A stretch of DNA of 64,000 nt. Origin: 9FT-COMBO-48-23 sp964400675. GTDB taxonomy: Bacteria > Chloroflexota > Dehalococcoidia > GIF9 > UBA5629. Made by a program: the position numbers and the translations under genes. Shown piece by piece: positions 1-8,516 of the stretch. The notes beneath the pieces are model-generated. The model was not told the origin of the DNA and did no database searches. It saw nothing but the letters and a program-made list of their open reading frames with translations. Each line of letters opens with the position of its first letter. Positions within the stretch are counted from its first letter, which is position 1. Location of the stretch: contig CAYNVO010000002.1 of the NCBI GenBank assembly GCA_964400675.1, positions 1 to 64,000 on the forward strand, read 5' to 3'.

Positions 1-2
1 CC

Positions 3-1721
3 ACGCCCGCCGGCGGCATACAGTGGGAGTACTTCGGCTGGCAGCGCTTCTATTCAGGCTCAGAGACCAAAGACTCCCACGGCGTAACCATGCCCGGAGA
101 CGGCTCGCTGGTTCGGGTCCGCAAGGACAGCGCCAACCTTTACCTGTCCAGGGTAGCCAGCCCCGGGCCCAGCTCGACATACAGCTCCTGGGGAGGCTCT
201 TTTGGTGGCGTCCCCTCTAACGCTAAGGTAGCCATCGCCTCTTTAGGAGCTAATGTCATGGCAGCCTCCATGGACGCCTCGATGCTCTACCGCCGGGAAT
301 CAAGCGATTACGGCGCATCCTGGGGTAGCTGGACGGCTATGGCCAATGCCCGCCCCTGTGAAAGAGGCGTAGCCATCGCCTTCAAGCCCAACGGAGATTG
401 CGCCATAGTCCACGCCTCCGATGTCAACGACCCCACCAGCCTGTATATTCAAAAGAGGACGTCAGGCAACTGGAGCACCGGCCTGGGTCAGCGTGGCGGC
501 TATGACGCCGAGATTGTCGACCTTGCCATGTATTACGACGGAGATTGGAACATCATCGCCCTGGTGCAGGAAGGCAGCTATATATCGGTTGTCCGCATGG
601 TTTACGGAGACGGCTACAAGGTGAACGTCGGAGAGTGGGCAACAGACCAGAAAATAGGCCTGGGCAGAGCCAGGGTAGACGTAGCCTCTCAGGTCAGGAT
701 GAGGCAGTTCGATGTCGGCTGGCCTGTAGGCTTCCGCCGCATGCAGCCCTACGGTCCGTGGACGCCCTTCACAGCCTCTACATACTGGGAGAGGCATCAG
801 GCGGTGGTAGAAGCCCTGGCAGGCGAGACGCTGGACGTTTCAGGACCATACCTGTTAAAGCCCCCCACCTCATGCGCCCGCCCCCTATTATCGTTAGCCA
901 GGCAAAACACCCCCTGGATATTCAGATTGAAGCCAGGGACGGATTTCATAGACTACAACTGGAACAAAGCCAGCACTATGGAATCATCAGCCTCCAGAGG
1001 CATGGCTTTAGCCGCCGACGCTGCAGGTGAGTATATATGGGCTACCCAGCCAAACGAGATCTGGCGGGCTCAATGTCCTGGCTCATGGTCTCCCCCCACC
1101 CCAGGCTCAGGAGCTGGCAGTAAAATCACCATCCCCGTCTCCAGGATAGCCCGCATACAGGAAGCCGTAGCCCCGGAGCAGCCGTCGGAGCTGGTGGTGG
1201 AGCTGGACAACTCTAAAGGAACGTACAACAGCCCCGGAACAGGCAGCCTTGCCGTAGTCAAACGAGGCAGCCGTGTTAATCTGCACCTGGGCTACAAGAC
1301 CCCCTCCGGAGACCAGCTATCGGAAGCTAGCCGCTACTTCATAGAAAACATGGAGTATAAGAGAGACCCCGGCACGCATAACTTTATCATTCATTGTGTG
1401 GACGCCTGGGGGTTACTCCAGCGCTATCAGTTCAACAAGCCGGTGGAGTGGAACATAGGCGGCGATGAGTTCACCTGTTACCAGCTCATAGAGAAGGTCA
1501 TGTCATGCGTAGGGGGGACGCTCGACTACAAGTCCCGGAGTGACTTGATCACCAGCCTCTATCCCCGCCTTGAGGTCGGCGCCGGAGAGACCGCCGCCAG
1601 CGTCCTGAAAAGATTGCTGGCCATGGTCCCTGATGTGATTTACTTCTTCGGCCTGGACGCCTACATCGTCTACCCCCAGGCAGGAGACACCATTGTCTAC
1701 AAGTATAGATTTCCACAGTAA
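3..1721 (+). CDS. Phage-type tail/baseplate-like protein, 5' end outside the window
   Basis: The frame is open from the left edge to the TAA at 1719-1721, so the start lies upstream and at least 572 codons are present. The first 350 or so residues are rich in Trp, Tyr, Ser and Gly and look beta-structured. The last 200 residues, from about nt 1120, contain VSRIARIQEAV, a region with RGSRVNLHLGYKT, and a conserved-looking stretch ending in DTIVYKYRFPQ. In style this resembles the first half of a tailed-phage hub/baseplate domain, but I do not recognise a named family. The matching C-terminal half seems to sit on the 3' end of the gene at 2433-4229. Function in a phage tail or tail-like particle is inferred from this and from the two phage-like genes that follow. 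Confidence 0.6.
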   Translation, partial: TPAGGIQWEYFGWQRFYSGSETKDSHGVTMPGDGSLVRVRKDSANLYLSRVASPGPSSTYSSWGGSFGGVPSNAKVAIASLGANVMAASMDASMLYRRESSDYGASWGSWTAMANARPCERGVAIAFKPNGDCAIVHASDVNDPTSLYIQKRTSGNWSTGLGQRGGYDAEIVDLAMYYDGDWNIIALVQEGSYISVVRMVYGDGYKVNVGEWATDQKIGLGRARVDVASQVRMRQFDVGWPVGFRRMQPYGPWTPFTASTYWERHQAVVEALAGETLDVSGPYLLKPPTSCARPLLSLARQNTPWIFRLKPGTDFIDYNWNKASTMESSASRGMALAADAAGEYIWATQPNEIWRAQCPGSWSPPTPGSGAGSKITIPVSRIARIQEAVAPEQPSELVVELDNSKGTYNSPGTGSLAVVKRGSRVNLHLGYKTPSGDQLSEASRYFIENMEYKRDPGTHNFIIHCVDAWGLLQRYQFNKPVEWNIGGDEFTCYQLIEKVMSCVGGTLDYKSRSDLITSLYPRLEVGAGETAASVLKRLLAMVPDVIYFFGLDAYIVYPQAGDTIVYKYRFPQ

Positions 1722-1744
1722 AGGAGCATGTCATTGTCATATCA

Positions 1745-1800
1745 TTTCCATGTCATCCTGAGCGCAGCGAAGGATCTCGTAGCGAAGAATCTACCGAAAG
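1745..1800. repeat. Dispersed intergenic repeat of the GTCATCCTGAG..GAAGAATCT type
   Basis: Fills most of the 91-nt gap between two phage-like genes. It contains CATCCTGAGCGCAGCGAAG followed by GAAGAATCT, the same signature found near 5120, 31943 and 32932. No coding potential is seen. The last bases provide the AAAGGAGAGAAGG ribosome-binding region of the next gene. Confidence 0.65.
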
Positions 1801-1812
1801 GAGAGAAGGAAA

Positions 1813-2223
1813 ATGGCAAACGAACTCTACACTAAGGCGAAGCAGGGTCTAATCGACGGCAGCATCGACCTGGACACGGACGACATCAGGGTTATCCTGG
1901 TGGACGCCGCTGACTACACCCCCAACCTGGCCACTGACGACAACCTGGACGATATCCCCTCCGGAGCCAGGGTAGCCGTCAGCGGCGCATTGCAGAGCAA
2001 GACGGTCACCGATGGCGTCTTTGATGCCGCTGATATCGTAATCAGCGCGGTGTCAGGCGACCAGTTCGAGTACCTGGCGCTCTACAAGCATACCGGCACA
2101 GAGAGCACCAGCCGGCTGATTCTGCTTATAGATTCAGCTACTGGCCTGCCCTGCACCCCCAACGGCTCGGACATCACCGTCCAGTGGGATAGCGGCGCCA
2201 ACAAAATATTCAAATTGAGCTAA
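1813..2223 (+). CDS. Small phage-like structural protein
   Basis: A 136-residue acidic protein with a strong ribosome-binding site (AAAGGAGAGAAGG) upstream of the ATG. It has no signal peptide or membrane segment. The opening MANELYTKAKQGLIDG and the following DDIRVILVDAADYTPN look like small virion/tail-associated proteins seen in prophage tail regions, but I cannot assign a named family. It lies between two tail-like genes in the same orientation, which supports a structural role by context only. The last 47 coding bases are repeated after the assembly gap, so its 3' end is known twice with the same sequence. Confidence 0.6.
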   Translation: MANELYTKAKQGLIDGSIDLDTDDIRVILVDAADYTPNLATDDNLDDIPSGARVAVSGALQSKTVTDGVFDAADIVISAVSGDQFEYLALYKHTGTESTSRLILLIDSATGLPCTPNGSDITVQWDSGANKIFKLS

Positions 2224-2386
2224 CCTGGAACNNNNNNNNNNNNNNNNNNNNNNNNNNNNNNNNNNNNNNNNNNNNNNNNNNNNNNNNNNNNNNNNNNNNN
2301 NNNNNNNNNNNNNNNNNNNNNNNNNNNNNNNCCGTCCAGTGGGATAGCGGCGCCAACAAAATATTCAAATTGAGCTAACCTGGAAC
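2177..2386. repeat. 55-bp exact duplication flanking the assembly gap
   Basis: Bases 2177-2231 are repeated exactly at 2332-2386, immediately on either side of the run of N. The duplicate covers the 3' end and stop of the small phage-like gene. The two contig ends therefore overlap, and the gap probably has no real missing sequence. Downstream, 2387-2421 is a short tandem array of GTAGAAC/CTAGAAC units that could have broken the assembly. Confidence 0.9.
2232..2331. other. Assembly gap of exactly 100 N
   Basis: One hundred consecutive N, the usual placeholder length for a gap of unknown size. It is flanked by the same 55 bases on both sides. Confidence 0.99.
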
Positions 2387-2432
2387 GTAGAACCTAGAAC
2401 GTAGAACCTAGAACCTAGAACGAAAGGGCAAA

Positions 2433-4229
2433 ATGGCAACTGAAAAGCTCATAGGCATGCCTGATACCACCCCCGACTGGCAATTTGCTGGCGTTTATCA
2501 ATATCTCTGTCGCTTCCAGGCTGAAGCCACTGGTACTATGACCGAATTTAGGGCTAAGGCGTGGGGCGATGGTGCAATAGCATATGCTGTTTATGACGAT
2601 GACAGTGGTTCACCCAAAAACCGTCTGGCTCAACAGGCTACCCCCCAGGCGGTAATCGAAGGCTGGAATACTTTAGCCATAGACCCAGTATCGGTTGTTA
2701 GTGGAGCCTATTATTGGCTGGCTATGTATCAAGCATCAGGGGGTATCTACTATAACAATTCGGGCGTTGCAAGAAAATACAAAGCTGGTGCTTCTACCTT
2801 TGCCGACCCATTTGATAATTCAGGTTTTAGCGATGATAATTTGCCAGTGTTTGTGGCTGGTTGGGGAGTCCTGGTCCTCTCCCCATCAGGCATCAGCCAG
2901 CCCGTCGCCATCGGAGAGCCGGAAGTCCAGCTAGGAACTGCGGAGCAGACCATCACCCCCTCAGGCATAGAGCAGCTAATCGCCATCGGCACGCCAGGAC
3001 TAACCTATCCCCAGGACATAGCCCCATCGGGTATTGCTCAGACGGTAGCCCCGGGCACGCCGCAGCTCACGCTAGCCGTCAAGCCGTCAGGCATAGCTCA
3101 GCAAATAACCATCGGCAGCCCCATCATCACCCAGCCCCAGCTCTACGAATCCTATGCCGAAGAGAGCGCCTATCAAAACGTCTACAACAACTACTGGCTG
3201 TGCCAGACCTTCACCCCCCAGTCGTCCCACAAAATCACCAGCCTCAAGCTCAAGCTGTGCCGGGTCGGCAGCCCCGGCTCCGGCACGGTCTCAATAAAAG
3301 CCACAGATGTCGACGGCAAGCCAACAGGTGGTGATTTGTGCTCTGCCTCTATAGACGGCAACTCTCTGCCCGAATCCCCCGAGAAGCTGGGCTTCTCCCT
3401 GGGAGCCGGCACTAACCTGCAAGCCAGCACAAAGTATGCCATCATGTTCCGCTTCCCCTCTGGCAACTCCAGCAACTACGGCAGAACCAGGCGCATGTAC
3501 CCTGGAGCTTATGCCGGCGGCGCAGCCGTCACCTCCAATGACAGCGGCTCTACCTGGGAAGTGGTAACAGACTGGGACTTCGTCTTTGAGGACTGGGGAG
3601 AGCCACTGATGCAGACTCTGTACCCTGAAGGTATAGCCCAGCCTGTAGTCTATGGCAGCCCCATCGTTTACTTCGTGGGCACGGTTTACCCATCAGGCAT
3701 AGCCCAGCAGGTAGCCTTCGGTGTGCCCCGAATCGAAGGCGGCATAGTAAGCGGCATAATCTGGACAGAGGGCATCGTCCAGCCCGTAGCCGTCGGAAAG
3801 CCCACCCTCTATAAGTACGTCTGGCATGTCGTCCTGGACGGCGAGTACAGAACCGAATCGCCGGAAAAGAACAGAATGTTCGTTATCGGCAGGGACGACT
3901 ACGGCAACCCCGTGTGGGGAGAAGCCCACGACACGGACGAAAGCGCCCTGGTGGGAGAGAGGCTGGACTTCCAGCAGGAGCTTGCCATCCCCACCACCGC
4001 CCAGGCGGCAGCCACCGCAGAAGCCATACTGTCAAAGATGAGGCTCAACAAAGCCAGGGGGGTCATACTCATACCGCCCAACTGCGGGCAGGAGCTGTTT
4101 GACACCGTGCAGCTCTCAGATGCCGGCGCTAACCAGTCAGCCGTTAAGTTCAGGGTAGTCGGCATCAGGTTCGAGTACAATCCGAAGCAAGCCAGATACG
4201 AGCACCGCCTCGTTCTAGGAGCGCCTTAA
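2433..4229 (+). CDS. Phage-like tail protein with seven PSGIxQ-type repeats and a hub-like C terminus
   Basis: 598 residues, ATG preceded by GAAAGGGCAAA. Residues 1-145 form a module typical of phage-associated beta-sandwiches (FRAKAWGDGAIAYAVYDDDSG). Seven copies of an approximately 14-residue motif, consensus PSGIAQxVAxGxP, follow, four before and three after an inserted second beta-sandwich-like domain (about residues 230-390). The final 140 residues, from about nt 3808 (YKYVWHVVLDGEYR), differ in style: they include an alpha-helical stretch (AQAAATAEAILSKMRLNKA) and end in RYEHRLVLGAP, like the C-terminal half of a phage hub/baseplate protein. This tail looks grafted from the gene that now ends at 1721. 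No homologue name can be given. Confidence 0.6.
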   Translation: MATEKLIGMPDTTPDWQFAGVYQYLCRFQAEATGTMTEFRAKAWGDGAIAYAVYDDDSGSPKNRLAQQATPQAVIEGWNTLAIDPVSVVSGAYYWLAMYQASGGIYYNNSGVARKYKAGASTFADPFDNSGFSDDNLPVFVAGWGVLVLSPSGISQPVAIGEPEVQLGTAEQTITPSGIEQLIAIGTPGLTYPQDIAPSGIAQTVAPGTPQLTLAVKPSGIAQQITIGSPIITQPQLYESYAEESAYQNVYNNYWLCQTFTPQSSHKITSLKLKLCRVGSPGSGTVSIKATDVDGKPTGGDLCSASIDGNSLPESPEKLGFSLGAGTNLQASTKYAIMFRFPSGNSSNYGRTRRMYPGAYAGGAAVTSNDSGSTWEVVTDWDFVFEDWGEPLMQTLYPEGIAQPVVYGSPIVYFVGTVYPSGIAQQVAFGVPRIEGGIVSGIIWTEGIVQPVAVGKPTLYKYVWHVVLDGEYRTESPEKNRMFVIGRDDYGNPVWGEAHDTDESALVGERLDFQQELAIPTTAQAAATAEAILSKMRLNKARGVILIPPNCGQELFDTVQLSDAGANQSAVKFRVVGIRFEYNPKQARYEHRLVLGAP

Positions 4230-4337
4230 AGCTCTGATGGTGGAAGTGCTGTTGGTTCTGGTCTTTATGGGTCAGCGACAGCCCGGTTGTGTTGCCCGGG
4301 CGTTGTTCGGCTTCGGTGATTACGTGAGAACCCTTTT

Positions 4338-5030
4338 TTAGCTCAGGGTGATGAAGCCTCGCTTGAGGGCGGTGATTACTGCCTGGGTGCGGGCGTTGGC
4401 ATCCAGTTTGCGGAGTATGGAGGTTATGTGGTTCTTGATGGTCTGTTCGCTGATACTTAGCTCGATTGCAATTTGCTTATTGAAGTAACCCTGTGCCATG
4501 TAGGTGAGTATTTCGGTCTCCCTTGGGGTCAGGGGGGAGACAAAGGATTCGGCGCCTTTCCCCCAGGAGAAGTTCTGAAATTGCTCCAGCACTTGATGGG
4601 CTACCTTAGGCTGTGATAGGAAGGTATCATTTATAGGGTGCTCGCCGGCAGCGGCTCTACGGATTATCGTCACCAGCTCATTTGAGGAGAGGTCACGTCT
4701 TAAATAGCCGGCGACACGGGATTTAATTGCCTGGAAGAGCTCGTCATCGTTGGGCTGGGGTGAAAGAAGTATCACTGCCACGCTGGGCAATAGCTGTTTA
4801 ACGGCTTTAGCTAGGTCCATGTCTTCATTGCTGGACATCTCGATATCGAGGAGAACGACATCCGGGTATAAATTGCTTATAGCTGAAATAAGCTCGCTGC
4901 TGGAATCAACCTCTCCGCAGATATCTATATCGGCTACTTGATTTAGACTGGAGCGCACGCCCTGCCGGAATAAAGGCTGCTGGTCGGCTATCAACACTCT
5001 TATCTTAGGACGTTCTTTAGGCATAGACAA
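4338..5030 (-). CDS. LuxR/NarL-family response regulator with a degenerate receiver domain
   Basis: 230 residues. Residues 8-125 are a CheY-like receiver and residues 165-228 a LuxR-type HTH (LTPRETEILTYMAQG, then SEQTIKNHITSILRKL). The phosphoacceptor Asp is present in VVLLDIEM and the switch Ser in ILLSP. The usual acidic pair is altered to Asp-Gln (IADQQPLF), and the conserved Lys of the GYLLKD motif is Arg (GYLRRD). These are the residues that coordinate Mg2+ and the phosphoryl group, so signalling may be weak or phosphorylation-independent. No histidine kinase lies next to it. The gene is isolated between a phage remnant and a repeat-filled region. The family assignment is secure; the target genes are unknown. 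Confidence 0.9.
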   Translation of the reverse strand: MSMPKERPKIRVLIADQQPLFRQGVRSSLNQVADIDICGEVDSSSELISAISNLYPDVVLLDIEMSSNEDMDLAKAVKQLLPSVAVILLSPQPNDDELFQAIKSRVAGYLRRDLSSNELVTIIRRAAAGEHPINDTFLSQPKVAHQVLEQFQNFSWGKGAESFVSPLTPRETEILTYMAQGYFNKQIAIELSISEQTIKNHITSILRKLDANARTQAVITALKRGFITLS

Positions 5031-5115
5031 CCCTTTCTATCAGTATGTTATGTTCAGTGTAGCAGGACTATACGTAGATGTCAATCGGTATCTAATCCCA
5101 AATTCCCAAAATTCT

Positions 5116-5275
5116 AAATGTCATTCTGAGGGAGTCCTTCCCAAATGTGAAGGACGACCGAAGAATCTGGCTCAGGATAAACTCCGCGACCGAAGAATCT
5201 CAACGTGTGGAGAGTACGACGAGATTCTTCGTTTCACTCAGAATGACAGGGAGGGCTCAGAATGACAGGGAGGGC
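5116..5275. repeat. Dispersed intergenic repeat cluster (GTCATTCTGAG / GAAGAATCTC)
   Basis: Contains CATTCTGAGGGAG, two CGACCGAAGAATCT cores, an inverted core GAGATTCTTCG and a tandem CTCAGAATGACAGGGAGGG (twice). The forward and inverted cores could fold into a large hairpin. There is no convincing coding frame. This family recurs at 1745, 5350, 31943 and 32932 in this window. Confidence 0.75.
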
Positions 5276-5349
5276 TCGGTATGATGGGGAGAGGGAAACA
5301 AAGTTTAAAAATGTAAAGTTCGTCACGTGGGTGTTTGGGTCATTTTGAC

Positions 5350-5463
5350 TCTCGGTTGTCATTGCCACCCTGAGTGCAGCGAAGGAGTAGCAATCTCATA
5401 CTTCGTTTACCATGTCGAGATTGCCACGTCGCCCTTCCGCGGAAGGGCTCCTCGCAATGACAG
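5350..5463. repeat. Dispersed repeat, inverted-repeat form
   Basis: Begins TTGTCATTGCCACCCTGAG and ends CTCGCAATGACAG. The ends are imperfect reverse complements, and CTTCCGCGGAAGG lies inside. It is related to the neighbouring copy but carries the ATTGCCACGTC variant of the core also seen at 31980-32028. It lies downstream of the large surface-protein gene. Non-coding. Confidence 0.7.
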
Positions 5464-5490
5464 TTGAATGTAGCGCCGAGGCTAAAAGCA

Positions 5491-5521
5491 GTCCCCCTTC
5501 CCTTGGGGAGGGAAGGGGGAC
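5491..5521 (-). terminator. Strong hairpin downstream of the surface-protein gene
   Basis: A 12-bp perfect stem (GTCCCCCTTCCC with its complement) and a 7-nt loop, starting 26 nt beyond the stop codon of the reverse-strand gene at 5547. On the reverse strand it is followed by TGCTTTTAG, a modest T-tract. It may act as a terminator or as a 3' stabiliser. Confidence 0.55.
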
Positions 5522-5546
5522 AGATTGACTGAATTGTCAGATATCC

Positions 5547-8516
5547 TTATTTGGCAAATATGGCGAAGGTATAACCGCTGCCAGCCGGGGCGGTTAGAGT
5601 GCCGGGCGCGGACTCAGTCGTCGGCAGTTCTACCCAGGTGCCTGTAGCCTCGTCATAGTAAGCGATGACAAGCGTGCTGCCTTCTGGAACTGCCGCCGGG
5701 TCGTAGCTTATTGTTAGCGTAGCGTCCGGAGAGAAGGTGATGTCTGAAGGCGTGAACTGGTAGGCGCTGCCAATCAACTGGTAACCGTCCGGTGCTGTTA
5801 CTCCTTCGACAGGTAGAATCTGAAAGTCGTCAACGTTGGTTACCGGTGTTCCGTCCGGGTTCGTTAGCCAGGTGCCAGCCGATATATTCAGCGTTACCAC
5901 ACCGTCGGGACTGGTTATCTCAATGTCCTCTAGTAACTCGCCCTCAGTGGTGATGAGGAGGGATGCAACCGTGCCCACTGCCTCTCCTGTGGTTCCTGTA
6001 CCACCTCCTCCACCAGGTGCATCGATGGTGAGGGTTTGGTCTGCCAGCACGTACTCGTTCCCGGCTATGTCGAACACCAGGTGCCCGAGATTATGGTCGC
6101 CGACACCAGTGATGGTGAAGGTAGTGGTATCGGATTGAACGGTCGTCCAGCTAGTCCCGCCGTCGGTGCTGTATCTGATGAAGTCCACTCCAGAGATAGC
6201 ATCGGCGCCGGTGAGTGTCACCGTGATTTCACTTTCCCCGGTGCGGGCGGCGTCTTTGACCAGGGTGGGTTCGGTCCAGTCGATCTTGTAGTCCTCTGCT
6301 GTCCTCGGGCTTATGTTTCCGGCTACGTCCTTGGCCCTGTTTTCGAGTTCTACAGCCGCGCCTTCCTGGTTGATTTGGAAATTGGTGGTGAGCGTGTTTG
6401 CCCCTTGGCCATTTAATTGGGTCCTATTGCCGTCGATCCAGTATCTCAACCAGTTAAGTCCGGAAGTGGCATCATCGGCGGTCAGCGTGACATCAACCGG
6501 GGCTACGTACCAGCCGTTATTACCTGTTGGTGCAGATGCTACCCTGGTCACCGTAGGTGCTGTGTAGTCGGCGTCCACGCCGGAGACGGTTTCTGACGTG
6601 GAATTACCGGCCTGGTCGGTCACCGTCTCAGTGAATGACTGGTTCTTGCCCTCGGGGATTGAGACAAGCCAGATGACCTTGTCTGTTGTCCAACCTCCGC
6701 TACCATCGGGCAAACCCGAAAGGGTGTCCTTAGCGACCCACTGGACTCGGGCGTTGGCTGGATTGGTGAACCAGCCGTTTGTCTGGGTGCCTTTGGCGGT
6801 GCCGTTGAGCTTTGGGTCCTTCAGGTCGATGCCGAATCCTATCGTACCCGAACCCGGGTTGGAGGCGCAGTCGGTAGCGGTACCGGTAAGACTGTAGACA
6901 CCTTGGGCGGTAGTGGTGGATGAACCAGAAACGCTTGTGTCGCCTTGGGTGAAGGAGTTCCAGGTGGGGTCACCGCCGACCTGGCAAATGCCGGACAGGC
7001 CAGCTTGGTCTTCTGCCAGCCAGATAACGGTGACATCGTTGTTATACCAGTATCGACCGGCCTCGGGCAGGGTACCGGTGACATCTGGCGATGTGCTGTC
7101 AACCCCGAATACATATGTCGTCGTGCCAATGTGGACCAGAGTGGGAGACCACCCGACCCAGGGGATTTTATTTTCGCCATAAATGCCAGTAGTAACGTCT
7201 ACCAGACCTTCATAAGTTGTGCCTGCGTCGGCGGTGACAGTCCCTTCTAGCGTTCCCGTGTTCCCCGGGCCAATGTTAAGCCAGGTGCCGGATGGGGCAA
7301 CTTTATTCACTGTGAACTGTGAGGTGAGATTGTTGCTTCCGTCTAGCAGTAGTACCCCGACCGGCTGTACCCGTCCATTTAGCGCGGCTCTCTCGTTTGT
7401 GACATCCTGCTGTAGCAGCGTGGTGTTGTTGGCTCCTGGCTGGTTGGATATCCAGTATATTGTGGCTGAAGGATCATCTACAGTCCAAATCTTCTGACCA
7501 AGGAGACCATAATAAGTCCAGGCGTCCGTAAACGAAGCCTGGGCGGAGGTGGTGCCATCTGTGGCGGTGAGTATATAGGTATCCTGCATGCCGGCTACTA
7601 ACTGGTAGGTGGTGGCAAATGAGCCGGTGTCATCCGTTGTAGCTGTCCACACGGTTTCTACGCCGTTGGGTTCGGTTAGCGTTAGCGTTACCTCGCTATT
7701 GGGCGTGAAATCGCCACCTTCGAAGGTAGCGAGGTCATTTGGTCCGTAGTCAGCCTTGTCGGTGCTTAAGGAGGCTTCGTCATTGACTTCGGCATTAGCC
7801 TCGGTGTTTACCTCGGCCTCGGAGTCGGTCTCAGCAGCCTCCTCTGTGCTCTCAGTGGTTGTGGCTGCCTCCTCTGTATTTTCGGCTGCCAAAGCTTCAC
7901 CGGTATCTGCCTCAGCAGCTTCAGCGTTGACTTCAGCGTTAGCCTCGGTGTTTAGTTCAGCTTCGGCATTGACCTCAGTGTTAGCCTCGGTGTTTAGTTC
8001 AGCTTCGGCATTGACCTCAGTGTTAGCCTCGACGGCTGTAGCTTCAATATCTGTGGTCTCAGCGGTTGCCTCCCCTGTATTTTCGGCTGCCAAAGCTTCA
8101 CCGGTATCTGCCTCAGCAGCTTCAGCATTGACTTCGGCATTAGCCTCGGTGTTTAGTTCAGCTTCAGCATTGACCTCAGTGTTAGCCTCAGTGGCTGTAG
8201 CCTCGACAGCCTCAGTAGCCTCGACCGCCGCAGCAGTCTCAACATCTGTAGCCTCAACAGCCGCAGTCTCGACAGCCGGAGCAGTCTCAACATCTGTAGC
8301 CTCGACAGCCGCAGTCTCGACAGCCGGAGCGGCTTCAACGTCTGTGGCTTCGACAGCCGGAGCCTCAACCGCCGGAACAGCAACGGCTGCAGCAGCGCCA
8401 TCGTCGGCATAAGCCGAGAGGCTGGTCAGCGCCGGGCTGATGCACATAGTCAGAATAACTAAGGCTGCCAGAGCCCTAAGTAAAAACGCTTTCTTTCCTT
8501 TTCCTATTGCTTTCAT
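5547..8516 (-). CDS. Large exported surface protein with Ala/Glu-rich repeats and Ig-like domains
   Basis: 989 residues. Residues 1-38 form a signal peptide (KKAFLLRALAALVIL, then ending near SAYA). Residues 40-245 are low-complexity, made of degenerate TEVNAEAEL/NTEANAEV and VEATDVETA repeats, strongly acidic. Residues 246-320 (DKADYGPNDLATFEGGDFTP) and several later blocks (about 430-840) look like bacterial Ig-like or big domains, with recurring GW/WYNNDVTV and DxxAGN motifs. A Gly-rich linker (PGGGGGTGTTG) precedes a C-terminal beta domain of about 120 residues with ISAGTWL. There is no C-terminal membrane anchor. The ribosome-binding site is GGAGGGTTAA. A cell-envelope or adhesive role is inferred; I know no specific homologue. 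Confidence 0.75.
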   Translation of the reverse strand: MKAIGKGKKAFLLRALAALVILTMCISPALTSLSAYADDGAAAAVAVPAVEAPAVEATDVEAAPAVETAAVEATDVETAPAVETAAVEATDVETAAAVEATEAVEATATEANTEVNAEAELNTEANAEVNAEAAEADTGEALAAENTGEATAETTDIEATAVEANTEVNAEAELNTEANTEVNAEAELNTEANAEVNAEAAEADTGEALAAENTEEAATTTESTEEAAETDSEAEVNTEANAEVNDEASLSTDKADYGPNDLATFEGGDFTPNSEVTLTLTEPNGVETVWTATTDDTGSFATTYQLVAGMQDTYILTATDGTTSAQASFTDAWTYYGLLGQKIWTVDDPSATIYWISNQPGANNTTLLQQDVTNERAALNGRVQPVGVLLLDGSNNLTSQFTVNKVAPSGTWLNIGPGNTGTLEGTVTADAGTTYEGLVDVTTGIYGENKIPWVGWSPTLVHIGTTTYVFGVDSTSPDVTGTLPEAGRYWYNNDVTVIWLAEDQAGLSGICQVGGDPTWNSFTQGDTSVSGSSTTTAQGVYSLTGTATDCASNPGSGTIGFGIDLKDPKLNGTAKGTQTNGWFTNPANARVQWVAKDTLSGLPDGSGGWTTDKVIWLVSIPEGKNQSFTETVTDQAGNSTSETVSGVDADYTAPTVTRVASAPTGNNGWYVAPVDVTLTADDATSGLNWLRYWIDGNRTQLNGQGANTLTTNFQINQEGAAVELENRAKDVAGNISPRTAEDYKIDWTEPTLVKDAARTGESEITVTLTGADAISGVDFIRYSTDGGTSWTTVQSDTTTFTITGVGDHNLGHLVFDIAGNEYVLADQTLTIDAPGGGGGTGTTGEAVGTVASLLITTEGELLEDIEITSPDGVVTLNISAGTWLTNPDGTPVTNVDDFQILPVEGVTAPDGYQLIGSAYQFTPSDITFSPDATLTISYDPAAVPEGSTLVIAYYDEATGTWVELPTTESAPGTLTAPAGSGYTFAIFAK
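7756..8340 (-). repeat. Imperfect tandem repeats encoding the Ala/Glu-rich stalk
   Basis: Within the 989-residue gene the same words recur in phase: a segment of roughly 80 nt with CAGCTTCAGC, TTAGCCTCGGTGTT and ATTGACCTCAGTGTTAGCC appears several times between 7900 and 8200, and a shorter unit with GACAGCCGGAGC between 8230 and 8360. Copy-number change by slippage or recombination is likely, and short-read assemblies may misjudge the length. Confidence 0.8.

Noticed and set aside
7756..8412. 218-codon Ser/Ala/Val-rich frame on the forward strand
   Set aside because: It is exactly antisense to the Ala/Glu repeats of the large surface protein, has repeat-driven composition and no ribosome site.
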